NCBI GenBank assembly: GCA_003427395.1
Contig: BFEA01000053.1
Span: 3,480,642-3,544,641 of the forward strand
DNA: 64,000 nucleotides
From: Chara braunii
Taxonomy: Eukaryota > Streptophyta > Charophyceae > Charales > Characeae
Reading direction: 5' to 3'
Under the pieces are notes generated by a model. The model did not search any database. It was not told the origin of the DNA and was given only the letters and a program-made list of their open reading frames with translations. The translations under genes were made by a program, and so were the position numbers. Below are positions 1 to 11,019 of this stretch, in pieces; the first letter of the stretch is position 1; every line of letters starts with the position of its first letter.

Positions 1-2460
1 CATTAATGCAAGCACTAGTGAGAGCAAATGGGAGAGTCGGAAAGGAAAAAGGAAGCAAAGAAGTGTGGAGGAGGGTGTGGGCTGCAATCCGGGATCCTGG
101 ATCGGCCGCCCTAGAGAAAATGGAGCCTTGAGAGGCCCCGCGAGAGAAATCAGCTACCAAGAGAAAATCGGAGCAAGAAGGGCTAAAGTTTGGAGCAAAC
201 AATGGCAAACCGGGGCTCCCGTGAATATGGGGGTGCCATAATTGCAGTCCGGGAATTAACGAACTGCACCTTGGGCATAAACTAGACCTGAATCGAGATG
301 TAGGCCCAAGAAAAAGCCTCAACAGCTAGTTGACACTTGGCATGTGAGAAAAAAAAAAAAAAAAAAAAGCGAAAAAAAAGGGAGAATGGGACAAAAGAGG
401 ATATGAGGGAGCGAGTGAATTGGTCGTCAGTAGGGACTGGCAAGTCCCTACTATCCGAATTTGGAAGGAAAAGGAAAGGGGAAAAAAAAAAAAAAAAAAA
501 AAAGGTCACTAACGGTTAAAAACGGTCACTTGGGAGATACATTTGTAACTGGATTCATCCAAGGGTGAACCGGTTACAAAATATCTTGATTTTCTTTATA
601 TTTTACTTAGAAAATAAAAAAAAATCGTGACCTCATGCAACAGAGATACAACTGATTACAAGAGGGAGGGAAAACACATGTTTTGAGTACATCCGGAGTC
701 AATATTGAGTTTGGATACACTTGGAAATTGACCGCTTCATTTTGTTTTAGTTTGGGGCTGGTTGTGGAGCAATGAGACCAGAAAAAATGACATTACTGCA
801 GTCCGAGAAATAACGGACTGCATAGGGGTGCCAAGGCCAAGGGAAAATGAGCCTTGGCACACTTAAGACACTGGAAAGAAGTGTCTCAAGCTTGGAGCAA
901 GTGGAGACGGTAAATGGCATCCGTGAGATGAGGATCTCGCGGCCGGGAATAATCAAGGCACTTGGGACACATGGAAAGGAGAGATTGCGACTGTCGGGGA
1001 CTGGGGAGTCCCAAATAAAAATGGGACGTCATCGGAAACAATGTCGGGGGCTAAATAAACCCAAATAAAAATAATCGAAAACTTGGACATGTTCCAACGG
1101 AACTACCAGTGGGACTAGAAAATGAGACTAGTACGAGACGAGTGGCGGGGACTTAAGTGTTCCAATGGAAATGGTGGACTACGCATGGAGGATGAACACG
1201 TGAAGCAGGTGGCACCGTCGAGATCAGGATCTTGACGATGGGAAATATTAGTAACCACTAGTGCAAGAATTGAGAGGGCTTAAGTTAGTGGGAGTTTGGA
1301 GGCGAAGGAAGAAAAAAAATGATGATGGAAGGTCTGCCCTGCAGTGCAAGATATCTCGGAGTAGCAAGGCATGAGAAAATAGAGCCCTAAGGGGCTCTAC
1401 GCAAAAAACAGGCTGTCAAGGAAAAAACGGAGTAATGGGGGCAAAAAATTGAGACTAACGAAGGCAAAATGAAGGCCCCATGAGTATAGGGGCTTCATTA
1501 TTAAGATTCGAGAAATAACGGTCAGCTGATGGATCTAGATCTCTAGATCAAGATCCATGGCCTGGGAAAATAGTCTACAACTGCTTCACGCTTGTCACAT
1601 CAGAAATAAAATAAAATAAAATAAAAACGAAAAATAAAAGGAGGGAGAATGAGACAAAGGACGAGTATAGAGTAGAGGAGGATGTGTCGGTCAGTTGGGA
1701 CTGACACAATAGGCAAAGGCAGGTCCATACTGTGACCTCATCACTTCGGATTTGGTGGAGGGCAATCCAGAGTGAAAAGATAAGGCCTTGGGGTATTATC
1801 TCGACAATATCTTAATTAAAAAAAAACAAAATGAGAGAGAAAGTAAAAAAGAAATAGGCTGATTTTCTTTTTGACCATGGATCTAAGATTCAGATCTATG
1901 GAGAAGGAGATATGGTCGTGTTTTGTGCACCCAGCTCAAACGCCCAACTCTGGAATGAGTTGGCAGCCCAAAACGGAAAGAAACAAAAAAGGAAAAATAA
2001 CGGAAAAGTGCATTTGGCCGAAAAAGAAGACCAGATGGACCAAAAATTTAAAAAGTAAGCCTTGGGGCTCAAATCTGAAGCAAGGACCACTTGGGGGTAA
2101 CTCGGATTAATGCTGGCCTTGGATCCCAGCCAGATCCAAGGCTGAGATGGCACCGAGGTACAAGAAAATACCTCGGCCTACTCAAATTGGGATAGGATTA
2201 AGAAAAATTGAGAACAAGGCTCACAAGGCGTTTTTCTTTCAAGTAGGGCTGCCCCTTGAATATTCGGACCTATGGGGCAACATTCGAAAATGAAAATGAC
2301 GAATTAGGAGGCTCTAGAGGCAAGGCGACCTGTACCAACCACTCAGACTGCATGTACCTGGCCAAAAAGAGGCCAGGTGCTCCCGGAAAGGCCTAGTGGA
2401 AGGAGAAGGTCTTTGGGGTACCTTGGTTCACCATGGGGCACATAAAAAGGCCCATGGGCT
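1..2460. repeat. Diverged tandem units rich in short hairpins
   Basis: No gene is recognisable here. Stretches around 120-480, 850-1060, 1380-1760 and 1960-2150 share a loose order of landmarks: a GAGCC-type segment, a purine-rich run, a dyad and a GGGAGAATG-G/A-GACAAA segment (first and third units). They look like diverged copies of a unit of about 570-700 bp. Perfect or near-perfect hairpins lie at 243-268, 429-452, 797-822, 866-886, 997-1012, 1529-1558, 1690-1705 and 2116-2142. The block ends at a TATA-like box and may be the upstream (U3-like) part of the repeat at 2500, but no LTR ends were found. Confidence 0.55.
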
Positions 2461-2482
2461 GACCGAAGTGTTGTGTCCAACC

Positions 2483-2489
2483 TATATAA
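2483..2489 (+). promoter_or_regulatory. TATA-like box upstream of dispersed repeat R
   Basis: TATATAA lies about 15-20 bp upstream of the point where similarity to the second copy of repeat R (60885 onward) begins. This is the arrangement expected of a pol II promoter in a U3 region or a gene promoter. Only the sequence match and the position support it. Confidence 0.4.
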
Positions 2490-2499
2490 GCTGGGGGAG

Positions 2500-2996
2500 C
2501 AGCCTTCCACACTCACATTTGCATGAGGCAAGTACATGCTGCCCATATGAGCCCAAGAAAGCCCTACACTTAATCAGAGTGAAAGGAGGGGAATGGTTGT
2601 CCAGTTTGGGAGCTCGGAGGAGGTTGTAGGCTAGTGGGAGAGGCAATTGAGGCTAATGGAGGTTGTGCCAGCCTAGGGGAGTGATTCGCCATAGCCCCGA
2701 GGTTGTGAGGAAAAAAGAAAGGCTAGTGGGGTTCCACTTAGCCCTCCTAGAGGGGAGAACTCCACAGCCTTACTAGTAGGAGCTTGCCATAGCCGAAAGA
2801 GACTGAGGGAGGAAGGAGATAGAAGAAGAAAACCATAGTTGGGCAACAAGTGTGCAAAGAAGAGAGGGAGCTTCACCAAGATTGACATCTTCATCTTAAG
2901 ATATTAAAGGAGATTGGTGAAAACCTTCTTCTTCTTCTTCTTTATCTTTTTTTTTTTTTTTTTTCTTGAACTTATTCTTCCTCTCTCCTTCTTCGT

Positions 2997-3039
<43 letters not shown>

Positions 3040-3180
3040 CCATAATCTACATTTTAGAGCTTTTTTTTTTTTTTTTTTTTTTCCTCCTTCTTATTTCCCC
3101 CCTTCTTCATCTTCTAAATATTCTTCATCTTTTTCCATTTTCTTCCTCCCCTCTCTCCTCCTCTTTCTTTCTCTCCATAA
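2500..3180 (+). repeat. Dispersed repeat R, copy 1
   Basis: This segment matches 60885-61575 in the same orientation. Shared landmarks in order are GAGCAGCC, ACTCACATTTGCAT, a GTGAGAGGAGGGGAA-like stretch, CGCCATAGCCCC, CCCTCCTAGAGGG, GCCATAGCC and finally a CTT/poly-T tract. It has no convincing open frame: short ORFs over the poly-T are homopolymer artefacts. It could be the R-U5 part of an LTR or an untranslated leader. Two copies in 64 kb show it is a dispersed family. Confidence 0.65.
2948..3082. repeat. Poly-T tracts
   Basis: Three T runs, about 17, 40 and 22 bases long (around 2948, 2999 and 3061), end repeat R copy 1. The second copy has a shorter T run and a (CTT)n tract at the same place, so the pyrimidine tract belongs to the repeat. 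Confidence 0.85.
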
Positions 3181-3244
3181 ATAACATACTAAGCATGAGA
3201 AAGCTAGGAAGTTGCTTCTCCATTACAGATTGCCTCCATGTAGC

Positions 3245-3511
3245 CCAATTTTCACTCCAATGTATTTCGCCACTTCGCATTTTTTAGTTTCAATGTATAA
3301 GAGTGAGTTTCACTCAATCCTCATTCACCTTCTCCTCATCTTCTCACTTGGGTGTAAATCGCAACTCCATTTTTTGCTCTTCTTAGTGTTCTTGTCTTCA
3401 TGTGCTTATGCTTTGTCCATTTTTCCACTTCAAATTATTTCGCCACTTTGCATTTTAAGTTTTCATGTATGAAACTCACTCTCCTTTCACTTTTGATCAT
3501 CTTCTCACTTG
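3245..3511. repeat. 150-173 bp tandem satellite, left part
   Basis: One partial and one nearly full copy of a satellite whose unit runs from GTGTAAATCGCAACTCC through GCTCTTCTTAGTGTT, ATGCTTTGTCCATTTT, TTTCGCCACTTTGCATTTT and a CATGAGAGTGAGTTTCACTC-like end. The array is broken at 3511 by a solo LTR and resumes at 4382. Confidence 0.85.
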
Positions 3512-4381
3512 TGCGAGGCTCAAGGCCTTGACGAGCCTGATTGGGCCCTGTTATCAGCAATGTCGGCTGCCCTAAGTGAAGGCAGGCCCGACCAAGGACG
3601 AGAGGCCTACTTTTCGTCTACCACGCAACTGAGGGAAGTTCAGGCAGTTGTGCAGCGCCAGTTGGTTGAGAGCGTCCAGGCCATGGCTGCCTTTTTCGTA
3701 TGTAACTGAGGGAGGCCCTGGGCCAGATACGCAACATGGACCGAACACAGGCTGCATGTAGTTGAACACGGGTAATCTCATTCTTGAATTGACATATTAG
3801 CCGCATGCAGCAGGCAGGCCACTTCCATTTAGGAAAGTGTTTGCCCTCGCATTCGACATTCGGACACTGGCTGCATGTTGCGCAAGCGTTGTTGCGGTAA
3901 TCGTTGGCCGACACCCACATGCTCATGGGCGAGCAGGAAGAGCAGGCAACTATAGTCGAGCTGCCCTGTCCTATGTTGGATGGGGCGCATAGTGGTACTT
4001 GGGTGCACGTGGCATCTGTGTGTGAGGGATCGAGGTTGTGAGTGATGCGAGAGACATACCTTGTACTTTAGGCAAATGACATTGGTCGAGATCTGCTCGT
4101 ACTTCGGGGAGTTGTTGACGTCATCAGCGACATTGTAGATAGGCTAGAGAGGATCTGCCATTCGTAGTCTGGGTGCCGAGCGCAAGATAGAAAATCGACA
4201 TTGTTTTTTTGTTGATGATGATAAGACTATTCCAACATTGTCACTTATGAGCTTTTGTTGTGCTCTTATTTGGTGGAACTCGAGTTGCAATTCTGCTTTT
4301 GGTTCGAGGTCACGACTATCTTATTTCATGTGTATAATGCTGCTTGGTTTTTAAAATTCGTTATCGTTAATTTTTCTTGCA
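3512..4381 (+). mobile_element. Solo LTR of the 19.7-28.4 kb Ty3/gypsy family
   Basis: An 870-bp segment beginning TGCGAGG and ending CTTGCA. It aligns along its whole length with the reverse complements of both LTRs at 19697-20601 and 27521-28442, including the stretches CCACGCAACT, CTAAGTGAAGGCAGGC, TTGTTGACGTCATC and TTGGTTCGAGGTCACGACTATC. No internal retroelement sequence follows. The flanks carry a CTTG duplication (3508-3511 and 4382-4385; ACTTG if the terminal A is shared), and the interrupted satellite reads through if the LTR is removed. This fits insertion followed by LTR-LTR recombination. It is clearly more diverged from the two element LTRs than they are from each other. Confidence 0.9.
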
Positions 4382-5210
4382 CTTGGGTGTAAATTGAAAC
4401 TTCATTTTTTGCTCTTCTTAGTATTTTCGTCTTCACGTGCTCATGCTTTGTCCATTTTTCCACTTCAAAGTATTTCACCACTTTGCATTTTAAGTTTTCA
4501 TGCATGAGAGTAAGTTTCACTCACTCTTCCCTCACTATTGTTCATCTTCTCATTTGGGTGTAAATCGCAACTCCATTTCTAGCTCTTCTTAGTGTTAATA
4601 TCATTGTATGATCATGCTTTGTCTATTTTCCGACTTCGAAGTATTTCGTCACTTTGCATTTTGAGTTTCCATGATTGAGTCCTTTCACTTTTTTGTCATC
4701 TTCTCACTTTGGTGTAAATCGCAACTCCGTTTCTTGCTCTTCTTAGTGTTGATGTCATCATATGCTCATGCTTTGTTCATTTTCTCACTTCAAAGAATTT
4801 TGCCACTTTGCATTTTGAGTTTTCAGGCATGAGAGTGAGTTTCACTCACTGGCCCTTCACTTTCTAATCATCTTCTCACTTCGGTGTACATCGCAACTCC
4901 ATTTCTTGCTCTTCTTGCTGTTGATGTCATCATATGCTCATGGTTTGTCCATTTTCTTACTTCACAGTGTTTCGCCACTTTGCATTTTGAGTTTCAATGC
5001 ATGAGCTTCGTTTTTTTATCATCTTCTCACTTGGTTGTAAATCGCAAGTCCATTTCTTGCTCTTCTTAGAGTTGGTGTCATCATGTGCTCATGCTTTGTC
5101 AATTTTCTCACTTTAAATTATTTTGCCACTTTGCTTTTTATGCTTTCGAGCTTGGGAGTGAGTTTCACTCACCCCCTCTCTATACTTCGTCAATCTTTTC
5201 ACTTGAATGT
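4382..5210. repeat. 150-173 bp tandem satellite, right part
   Basis: About five further copies of the unit start near 4388, 4558, 4712, 4885 and 5036. Spacing alternates between about 151-154 and 170-173 bp, which suggests a higher-order pair of long and short monomers. No open frame is conserved between copies. Confidence 0.85.
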
Positions 5211-6099
5211 AAAACGCAACTTTTATCTTTGTCCATTTCCTTGACATAGTCGTATGTGCACACTAAACACTCTGTATTTGTGGCAGTTCACCCCCATGTG
5301 CGCTATTCGACTGACACAATAATCCGCCCCCGTGCTTTTTTTGAACGTCGCTTCGCCCCCCCATGCTCTACTTGAACGCGATAAAGGGAAAAGAGTGATA
5401 GGAAACTGTAGCTGCTGCTGATGATTCTTGTTGGTGATGATTTACTCGACGCGGTTCCTGCTGATGCCTAGCCAAGCTCTTGACTACTGCTGCTGCTGAG
5501 AAACCACCGTCCAAGTCCCGGGGGCAAGGACCAGGCCAAAATAGCCAACGATCCAATACGGTCCGAGGTGCCGAAAAACCAACTCCACCAGACAGGGGAT
5601 ATGGGGGGGGGGACTGAACAGGCCCCATATCCTATGCATATATAAATGGTCTGCAAATCCGCCTGGCCATTAAAGTTCATTTTCCCGCAAACACAGAAAA
5701 TAGACTTCCCCAAACTTCAGCTAGAGCCTCGAGCGGTGCTTGAAACAGGCAAGTAGGGGCAAATGACGACAGAATCAGAGCATATTTTAAGAGGGTCATC
5801 GGAGGGTCATCGGTAGGGTGTAGACAAACGGCCTATGAAGTTACCTGACCATCTCACTTCATTTAAGCCACCAAACGCAAATCTGGGTTTTTCGGCTCTC
5901 CCTCGCCTAGCAAAATTGGCAAAAACTGAAAAATCACAAATCTGAGTTTTCCAGCTCTCCCTCCCTTAGCAAAATTGGCAAAAACTGAAAAATCGCAAAT
6001 CTGAGTTTTTCGAAGTTTGAGTGTCTATTGCAAATCTTAATTTCACAAGTCTGGAGTTTTTTATAGTTTGGGCGTCGACACAACGCAAATAGGGAGAGA
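5211..6099. other. No gene recognised; 65-bp direct duplication
   Basis: Short minus-strand ORFs around 5368-5713 have no recognisable motif. At about 5876-6010 a ~65-bp segment is repeated in tandem (CAAATCTG-G/A-GTTTT, CTCTCCCTC, AGCAAAATTGGC, AAAAACTGAAAAATC), with a third partial copy. Confidence 0.6.
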
Positions 6100-7290
6100 C
6101 CAGAAGTTCAGGATCCACCATAGCCAAGTACCTTCCCACCTTCTCCCACCTCCACCTTCTTCAACCTTTCACCATAGGCAAGTACCTTCACACCTTCTTC
6201 CACCTTCACCACCTTCACCACCTTCACCCGTCCACCATAGCAAAGTACATTCACGCCTTCTTCTACCTTCACCTCCTTCACCCGTCCACCATAGCCAAGT
6301 ACCTTCACACCTTCTTCCACCTCCACCTCCTTCACCCATCCACCATAGCCAAGCACCTTCGTACCTTCTTCCTCCTCCANACCTTCGTACCTTCTTCCTC
6401 CTCCACCTCCTTCACCCATCCACCATAGCCAAGTACCTTCACACCTTCTTCCACCTCCACCTCCTTCACCCATCCGCCATAGCCAAGCACCTTCACACCT
6501 TCTTCCACCTCCATCTCCTTCACTCATCCGCCATATCCAAGCACCTTCACACCTTGTTCCATCTTCACCTCCTTCACCCGTCCACCATAGCCAAGTACTT
6601 TCACACCTTCTTCCACCTCGACCTCCTTCACCCGTCCATCATAGCCAAGGACCTTCACACCTTCTTCCATCTCTACCTCCTTCACCCATCCGCCATAGCC
6701 AAGCACCTTCGCACCTTCTCCCACCTCCACCTCCTTCACGCATCCACCATAGCCAAGCACCTTCGCACCTTCCTGCTCCTCCGCCTCCTTCAACCATCCA
6801 CCATAGCCAAGCATCTTCACACCTTCTCCCTCCACCTCCTTCACCCATCCACCATAGCCAAGCACCTTCGCACCTTCCTCCCCGTCCACCTCCACCCATC
6901 TGCCATAGGCAAGTACCATCGCACCTTCTTACTCCTCCACCACCTTCTACCATCCACCATAGCCAAGCACCTTCGCCCCTTCCTCCTCCTCTACCTCCTT
7001 TACCCATCCACCATAATAAAGCACCTTTGCACCTTCCTCTTCCTCCACCTCCTTCACCCATCCGCCATAGCCAAGTACTTTCGCACCGTCCTCCACGTCC
7101 ACCTCCTTGACCCATCCACCACAGCCAAGCACCTTTGCACCGTCTTCCTCCTCCACCTCCTTCACCTATCGTCCATAGCCAAGTACCTTCACACCTTCTT
7201 CCACCTCCATCTCCTTCACCCATCCGCCATAGCCAAGCACCTTCATACCTTCTTTCATCACCACGTCCACCTCCCTCACGAACCAATGCC
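6100..7290. repeat. 53-56 bp minisatellite, C-rich strand
   Basis: Roughly 20 copies of a unit containing CCATAGCCAAG-C/T-ACCTTC, ACACCTTCTTCC, CCTCCACCTCC and TTCACCCATCCAC. The same unit, reverse-complemented, forms the array at 43125-44300. Long frames cross the array on both strands because the sequence has few stops; units vary between 53 and 56 bp, so the phase is not kept and coding is unlikely. The single N at 6380 sits between two identical 25-bp stretches (6355-6379 and 6381-6405), the mark of an unmerged assembly overlap. Confidence 0.9.
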
Positions 7291-7380
7291 GTGATCCAAG
7301 GCGTATAAAGCAACAAATCGATTAAAAAGTCATAGGTAGCACGATAGGACAAGTAGAGGGTAGGTTGGATTACGCTTAAA

Positions 7381-7425
7381 GGGTCCCTCTCTCTCTGTCT
7401 CTCTCTCTTTCTTTCTCTCTGTCTC

Positions 7426-7507
<82 letters not shown>
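7381..7507. repeat. (CT)n microsatellite
   Basis: A CT dinucleotide tract with a few GT and TT interruptions at its left end. Its counterpart between block Z and the minisatellite in the inverted copy is the (GT)n(GA)n tract at 42906-42990. Confidence 0.95.
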
Positions 7508-7510
<3 letters not shown>

Positions 7511-7519
7511 CACCAACTT

Positions 7520-8815
7520 CTCTTATCTTCCTCTTCCGAACCCCGAGCTCAACCCATACCCTCTTTCCCTTCTCCTCTTGGCATACAATTAACCCTTCCC
7601 CCACTCCCTTGTTACATTGTCAGGGTACCAACGATGAAAGAACTCTCAATCTCACTTGGTGGAAGAAGAGGGCAAGGAGAGGGTTGTCGGCCCTTTGTGC
7701 TACCAAGAAGATTAGAAAGAGAGGAGCTTGGTGAAGGGCAAGGGGGATAGAAGCTAAAGCAGGTTGTTAACGTAATCCTTTGTTTGTGAATGAGCCCCTT
7801 TGTGCATGCGACTCTAATTGTGAAAGGAAAAATATGGCCCGAATAGCTGAGGTTTGCAAAGGTGCCGAACGGTCCAGACGACCGCTAAGTCTTATAGGAA
7901 TGCGGGTGGGAGCCCTGAAAAGACTAAGGGGCGCAACATAACATGATGCATGAAGTGTTGTGCGTAGGCCGACAAAGAGGACCGGAGGGAGTCCCCCCTA
8001 CCTCGATGAAACCGTAGGAGAATTGCGTTAGTGAATGGATGTGTGGCCCAAGTAAGACGCTTGGCTTCTGCATAAGAGAAGAGAAGTTTTTCAAAGAACT
8101 CTCTAGACTGCCTGTGTAATGGAAGGAGCAATTGTATGAGAACACAACAAAATATCGAGGAATGAACGTTTCTGAGTGAACAACAAAACTGCCTCTACTA
8201 GCGAGAAAGTTAAGCTACATTCCCAATGTCAAAGCTCTCTCGCTCAATGACCCACCCCCATCCATCTCAAACCACTAAGTGGGGTGACCCTGTGACAAAT
8301 GGCTCCACGCCCTGAGCATGAGTGTGGGCGGAGCCGAGCCAACTTGGACCCGCAGAAGGATCGACTCAGGCTCGAAAGTCTAACAGGGTGAGGTCTTAAA
8401 AAAAAATGATGGAGGTGCCTGGTAAAGGGTTAAACTGACCGTTACCATTTGAAAGGGGTCGTCTGACGCATGACCGTGTACATAACCGAAGAAAAGAAGT
8501 ATGAACTTAAGCTTGCTCTTTCCCTTGAGAGAATCAGATTTGAGGGTGGCTGGGCGCATGACATGGCCAGGTCTGGTGCAATAGTATGTATGCTTGCACT
8601 CATGATCAACTCGCTGTTTTTTGGGGAGTGACTCTAGCCCCCTACTTACGACACTGGTGTTCGCAAGTTTCGGAGGGGCATGTGGCAAGTCACATGTCGA
8701 CCCTTCCTCTTCGTTTGAAAGAAGGGTTCCGGTTACCTGGCAAGTGTTTGCTGCTCCGACTTCGGCCGGGGTCCAATAAAAATCCCTCGGCAGAGTGATC
8801 CGACCGAATGTGTGT
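7520..8815 (-). repeat. Block Z, copy 1 (inverted relative to 41-42.9 kb)
   Basis: Read on the minus strand this block is collinear with 40975-42880. Matching landmarks are GATCACTC plus GGGATTTTTAT, CTCTCAAGGG with ATGTACACG, CACCCTGTTAGACTTT, CGAGAGAGCTTTGACAT, CAATTGCTCCTTCCA, AGGCAGT, and CTTGCCCT plus CCACCAAGTGA-G/T-AT. Copy 2 carries one extra insertion at 41187-41344. Identity is patchy, so the duplication is not recent. Confidence 0.8.
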
Positions 8816-8937
8816 CTTCCTATATACTTCTTCTGGGCCCGGCGGGCCCTTGCACTAAAGACTTTGAATTGCTTGAAGGAATCAACATGAACACAACAGC
8901 CATGAAGAAGGAACAATCCTGCCCTATGAAGCGACAA
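8380..8937 (-). CDS. Hypothetical ORF in block Z copy 1
   Basis: A 185-codon frame whose middle part is conserved as protein in the second copy of block Z. The shared pattern is GRIT-P, then CQ, then LLS-[ND]-EEE-x-S-x-CDLP-x-A. In copy 2 the same motif is on the plus strand within 40964-41341. Conservation of an acidic-then-CDLP motif between diverged copies suggests that block Z once encoded a protein. No domain is recognised, and the C-terminal half (basic, then aromatic-rich) aligns less clearly. The start codon is uncertain and no function is proposed. Confidence 0.35.
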   Translation of the reverse strand: MSLHRAGLFLLHGCCVHVDSFKQFKVFSARARRAQKKYIGRHTFGRITLPRDFYWTPAEVGAANTCQVTGTLLSNEEEGSTCDLPHAPPKLANTSVVSRGLESLPKKQRVDHECKHTYYCTRPGHVMRPATLKSDSLKGKSKLKFILLFFGYVHGHASDDPFQMVTVSLTLYQAPPSFFFKTSPC

Positions 8938-10090
8938 ACAAAGGAAGAGAATGAGAATGAACGGAGTTGCTAGACTCCGAGGAAAACTAGCTCATCCTTG
9001 AAGATGCTCACGAGAAGGAACCAACCACTGTGTATGGAAAAATGGGGGGAGTGGCACACACTGTCCTGAGAGTGAATGCGAGGCATGGGTAGGATGCGCT
9101 GGGAGCACCGAGGGAAAGACACTTGTTTTATGTGTGTGTCCCATTTGGGACTTGTGATAGCTTGAGGGGAAACTGAGCGTCTTGCATGTGGAAAGGAAGG
9201 AAGGAAGTTTGAGTCAGCTGGGGCGGGTTGCGAAACATCGCTTCCCATAGGTAGCCTTTTATTTCATGTGCGGCAGGGTGGTCCACTGGGCTGTTGGGCA
9301 GGAGTGGGTCTCGCAGGTTTGATTAGTCGCATTCTCGCGAGGGCGGGCTGAGCATGGCTCGATACCTTGCCCGACGGGATGCGAAACGTCTCCTCAGACG
9401 AGGCCACTGTTGTCAGCAGACGGAGGAAAGACCATTGCATGTTGGACAAGGAGGATGCCTTGGGGACAGCTAGTAGTTTCCCAAAGTACGACATGGAAAG
9501 ACGAACTCCTGACAAACCAAAGGATGTGAATGCTCGGACAACTAACCTTTACTCCTACCGGCCGTATGTGGGGTGATTCCCGGTATCGAAAGGGGTGTAC
9601 AAAGGCGGTAAGGAGGGATGGGGTACTCTAGGAAGATGGAGAGGGGTGATACCCTGTGCCGGAGTTGAGGTACCTCGCTTGCGACGGTTGAGTTGCGCTT
9701 GAGTATGGAATAAAGCTCTGCCAAAAGTAACAGTGGAGAGACCATATTGGGGAAAAGGCTGGTGAGGAGATGACCGGCCTGTATGTGAGATTGCCTGCAT
9801 TTTGCCTTTTGTAATCCTCCTCTGTAAAGTTTGGTTGAGATATGAGTTGTTGGGAAGGACCGTGATTCCCGCCTACATCCGCACGAGTGAGTGAAGGTCG
9901 TGAGGGAGGAGATAGAGGTCTGCTTTGAATCAAATCAAGAAAACGAATATGAGTGAAGGGGACCGATCAAGGGTATCCGGGAAAAGCAGAGCTTGAGAAT
10001 GGGGAAGGTAGACTATGCCAGACCTTGATGAGGGGTCTGAAATACTGCTCATCTAGGGTATAGGCCGACCGAACTTAAGGACCAGGGTTG
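8938..10090. other. No gene recognised
   Basis: Several short overlapping ORFs occur on both strands, but none has a recognisable motif or a second copy in the window. This stretch lies between block Z copy 1 and the first family F unit. Confidence 0.4.
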
Positions 10091-10100
10091 GTACTCGGTT

Positions 10101-10837
10101 GTGAAAAACAAGGATCGGGTGCTGGAAACCAAGATGAAGCGGTGGCTATCGTCTCCAATCTATTCCAGCGGATACGAAATGCGAGTAGATGTAAAGGACG
10201 GGGTATCCGTCATCCTGCTAGAAGAGGGAGCCAGCCTATCACACCGTGATGTTAGGCGAAGGGGATACCTTCCTTTGGATAGAGACCTTATGGACCAAGG
10301 TCAGCTTGATGCGGCTGACACCAAGCGTGACTTATTTGGAATTTCGGAGGACAGTGGAAGTCCGGGGATGGATCTACCTATCCCAGGAAGGGGAGAACGC
10401 GATGATTGCGGACTTGGCATTAGGGATAGTCCCGTAGAAATTGTTCAGGGGGGATGAAACGAGAGGTAGTATGGGCAACATGTTAGCGGGCGGAAATGCA
10501 AATGGACAAGATAGATGTGCGGGTTAAACTCGGGGATAGAGGGAACGTGTCCATGACGAACCTCGGGCTATACCAATACGCCAAGCAAAACTTCTTTCGA
10601 CTTTTGGTCGAGATGGGACCCTTCGAAGGGAGTTGGGCGAGGGAATTAGCTGAGATATTGAAGTGTCTCAGCGCAAATGACGTGTATGTTCCACGCCCCA
10701 TGCATTGGAAGACAGTCTACAAAAATGTAGCAATAGGGGAAATGTTTCTGGATAGGCTAAGCGAGCTATTTTACAAAGAGGGGGATGACCTTACCGACGA
10801 GGAGGAGGAGGACGAGATAGAGGACTGGGATTTCTAA
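10101..10837 (+). pseudogene. Family F unit A, locus 1 (unrecognised family, frameshifted)
   Basis: First of four tandem units of an unrecognised protein family. The N-terminal half opens with a YEMRVDVKDGVSVILLEEG-like strand, then shifts frame near 10245 and continues to a WIYLSQEGENAMIADL motif, the equivalent of TRTLYL-x-E-x-GW in unit D. The C-terminal half is a clean 113-codon frame from 10496 with FFRLLVEMGPFEG, ARELAEIL, NVAIGEMFLDRLSELF and a strongly acidic tail ending DWDF. Units A and D align closely through this half (FF, GPF, ARELxEL, GExxxxxxxxLF). A stop near 10438 separates the halves. No known domain was recognised. Frames are broken, so decay or missed introns are both possible. 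Confidence 0.5.
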
Positions 10838-11019
10838 AAAGGGGCATTTACAGGCCTGAGGTGGAATGGGTGATCGATGTTGTGCAGGTAACAAAATGGC
10901 TAGGGAGCAGCGCCTGAACAATCACATGTTTAGAGGATGGAGATGACATTGCCAACAAGAAACGAATGGAGGGGAACTATTTGTGACTAGGTAGGCGTGG
11001 AGATCGCGATTGAACTCTC

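Noticed and set aside
2966-3184. Poly-Phe/Ser frame
   Set aside because: Produced by poly-T tracts of repeat R.
6068-7294. 408-codon Leu/His/Pro-rich frame and matching minus-strand frames
   Set aside because: It lies in a 53-56 bp minisatellite. Frames are open on both strands because of composition, and unit lengths that are not multiples of three make the phase drift.
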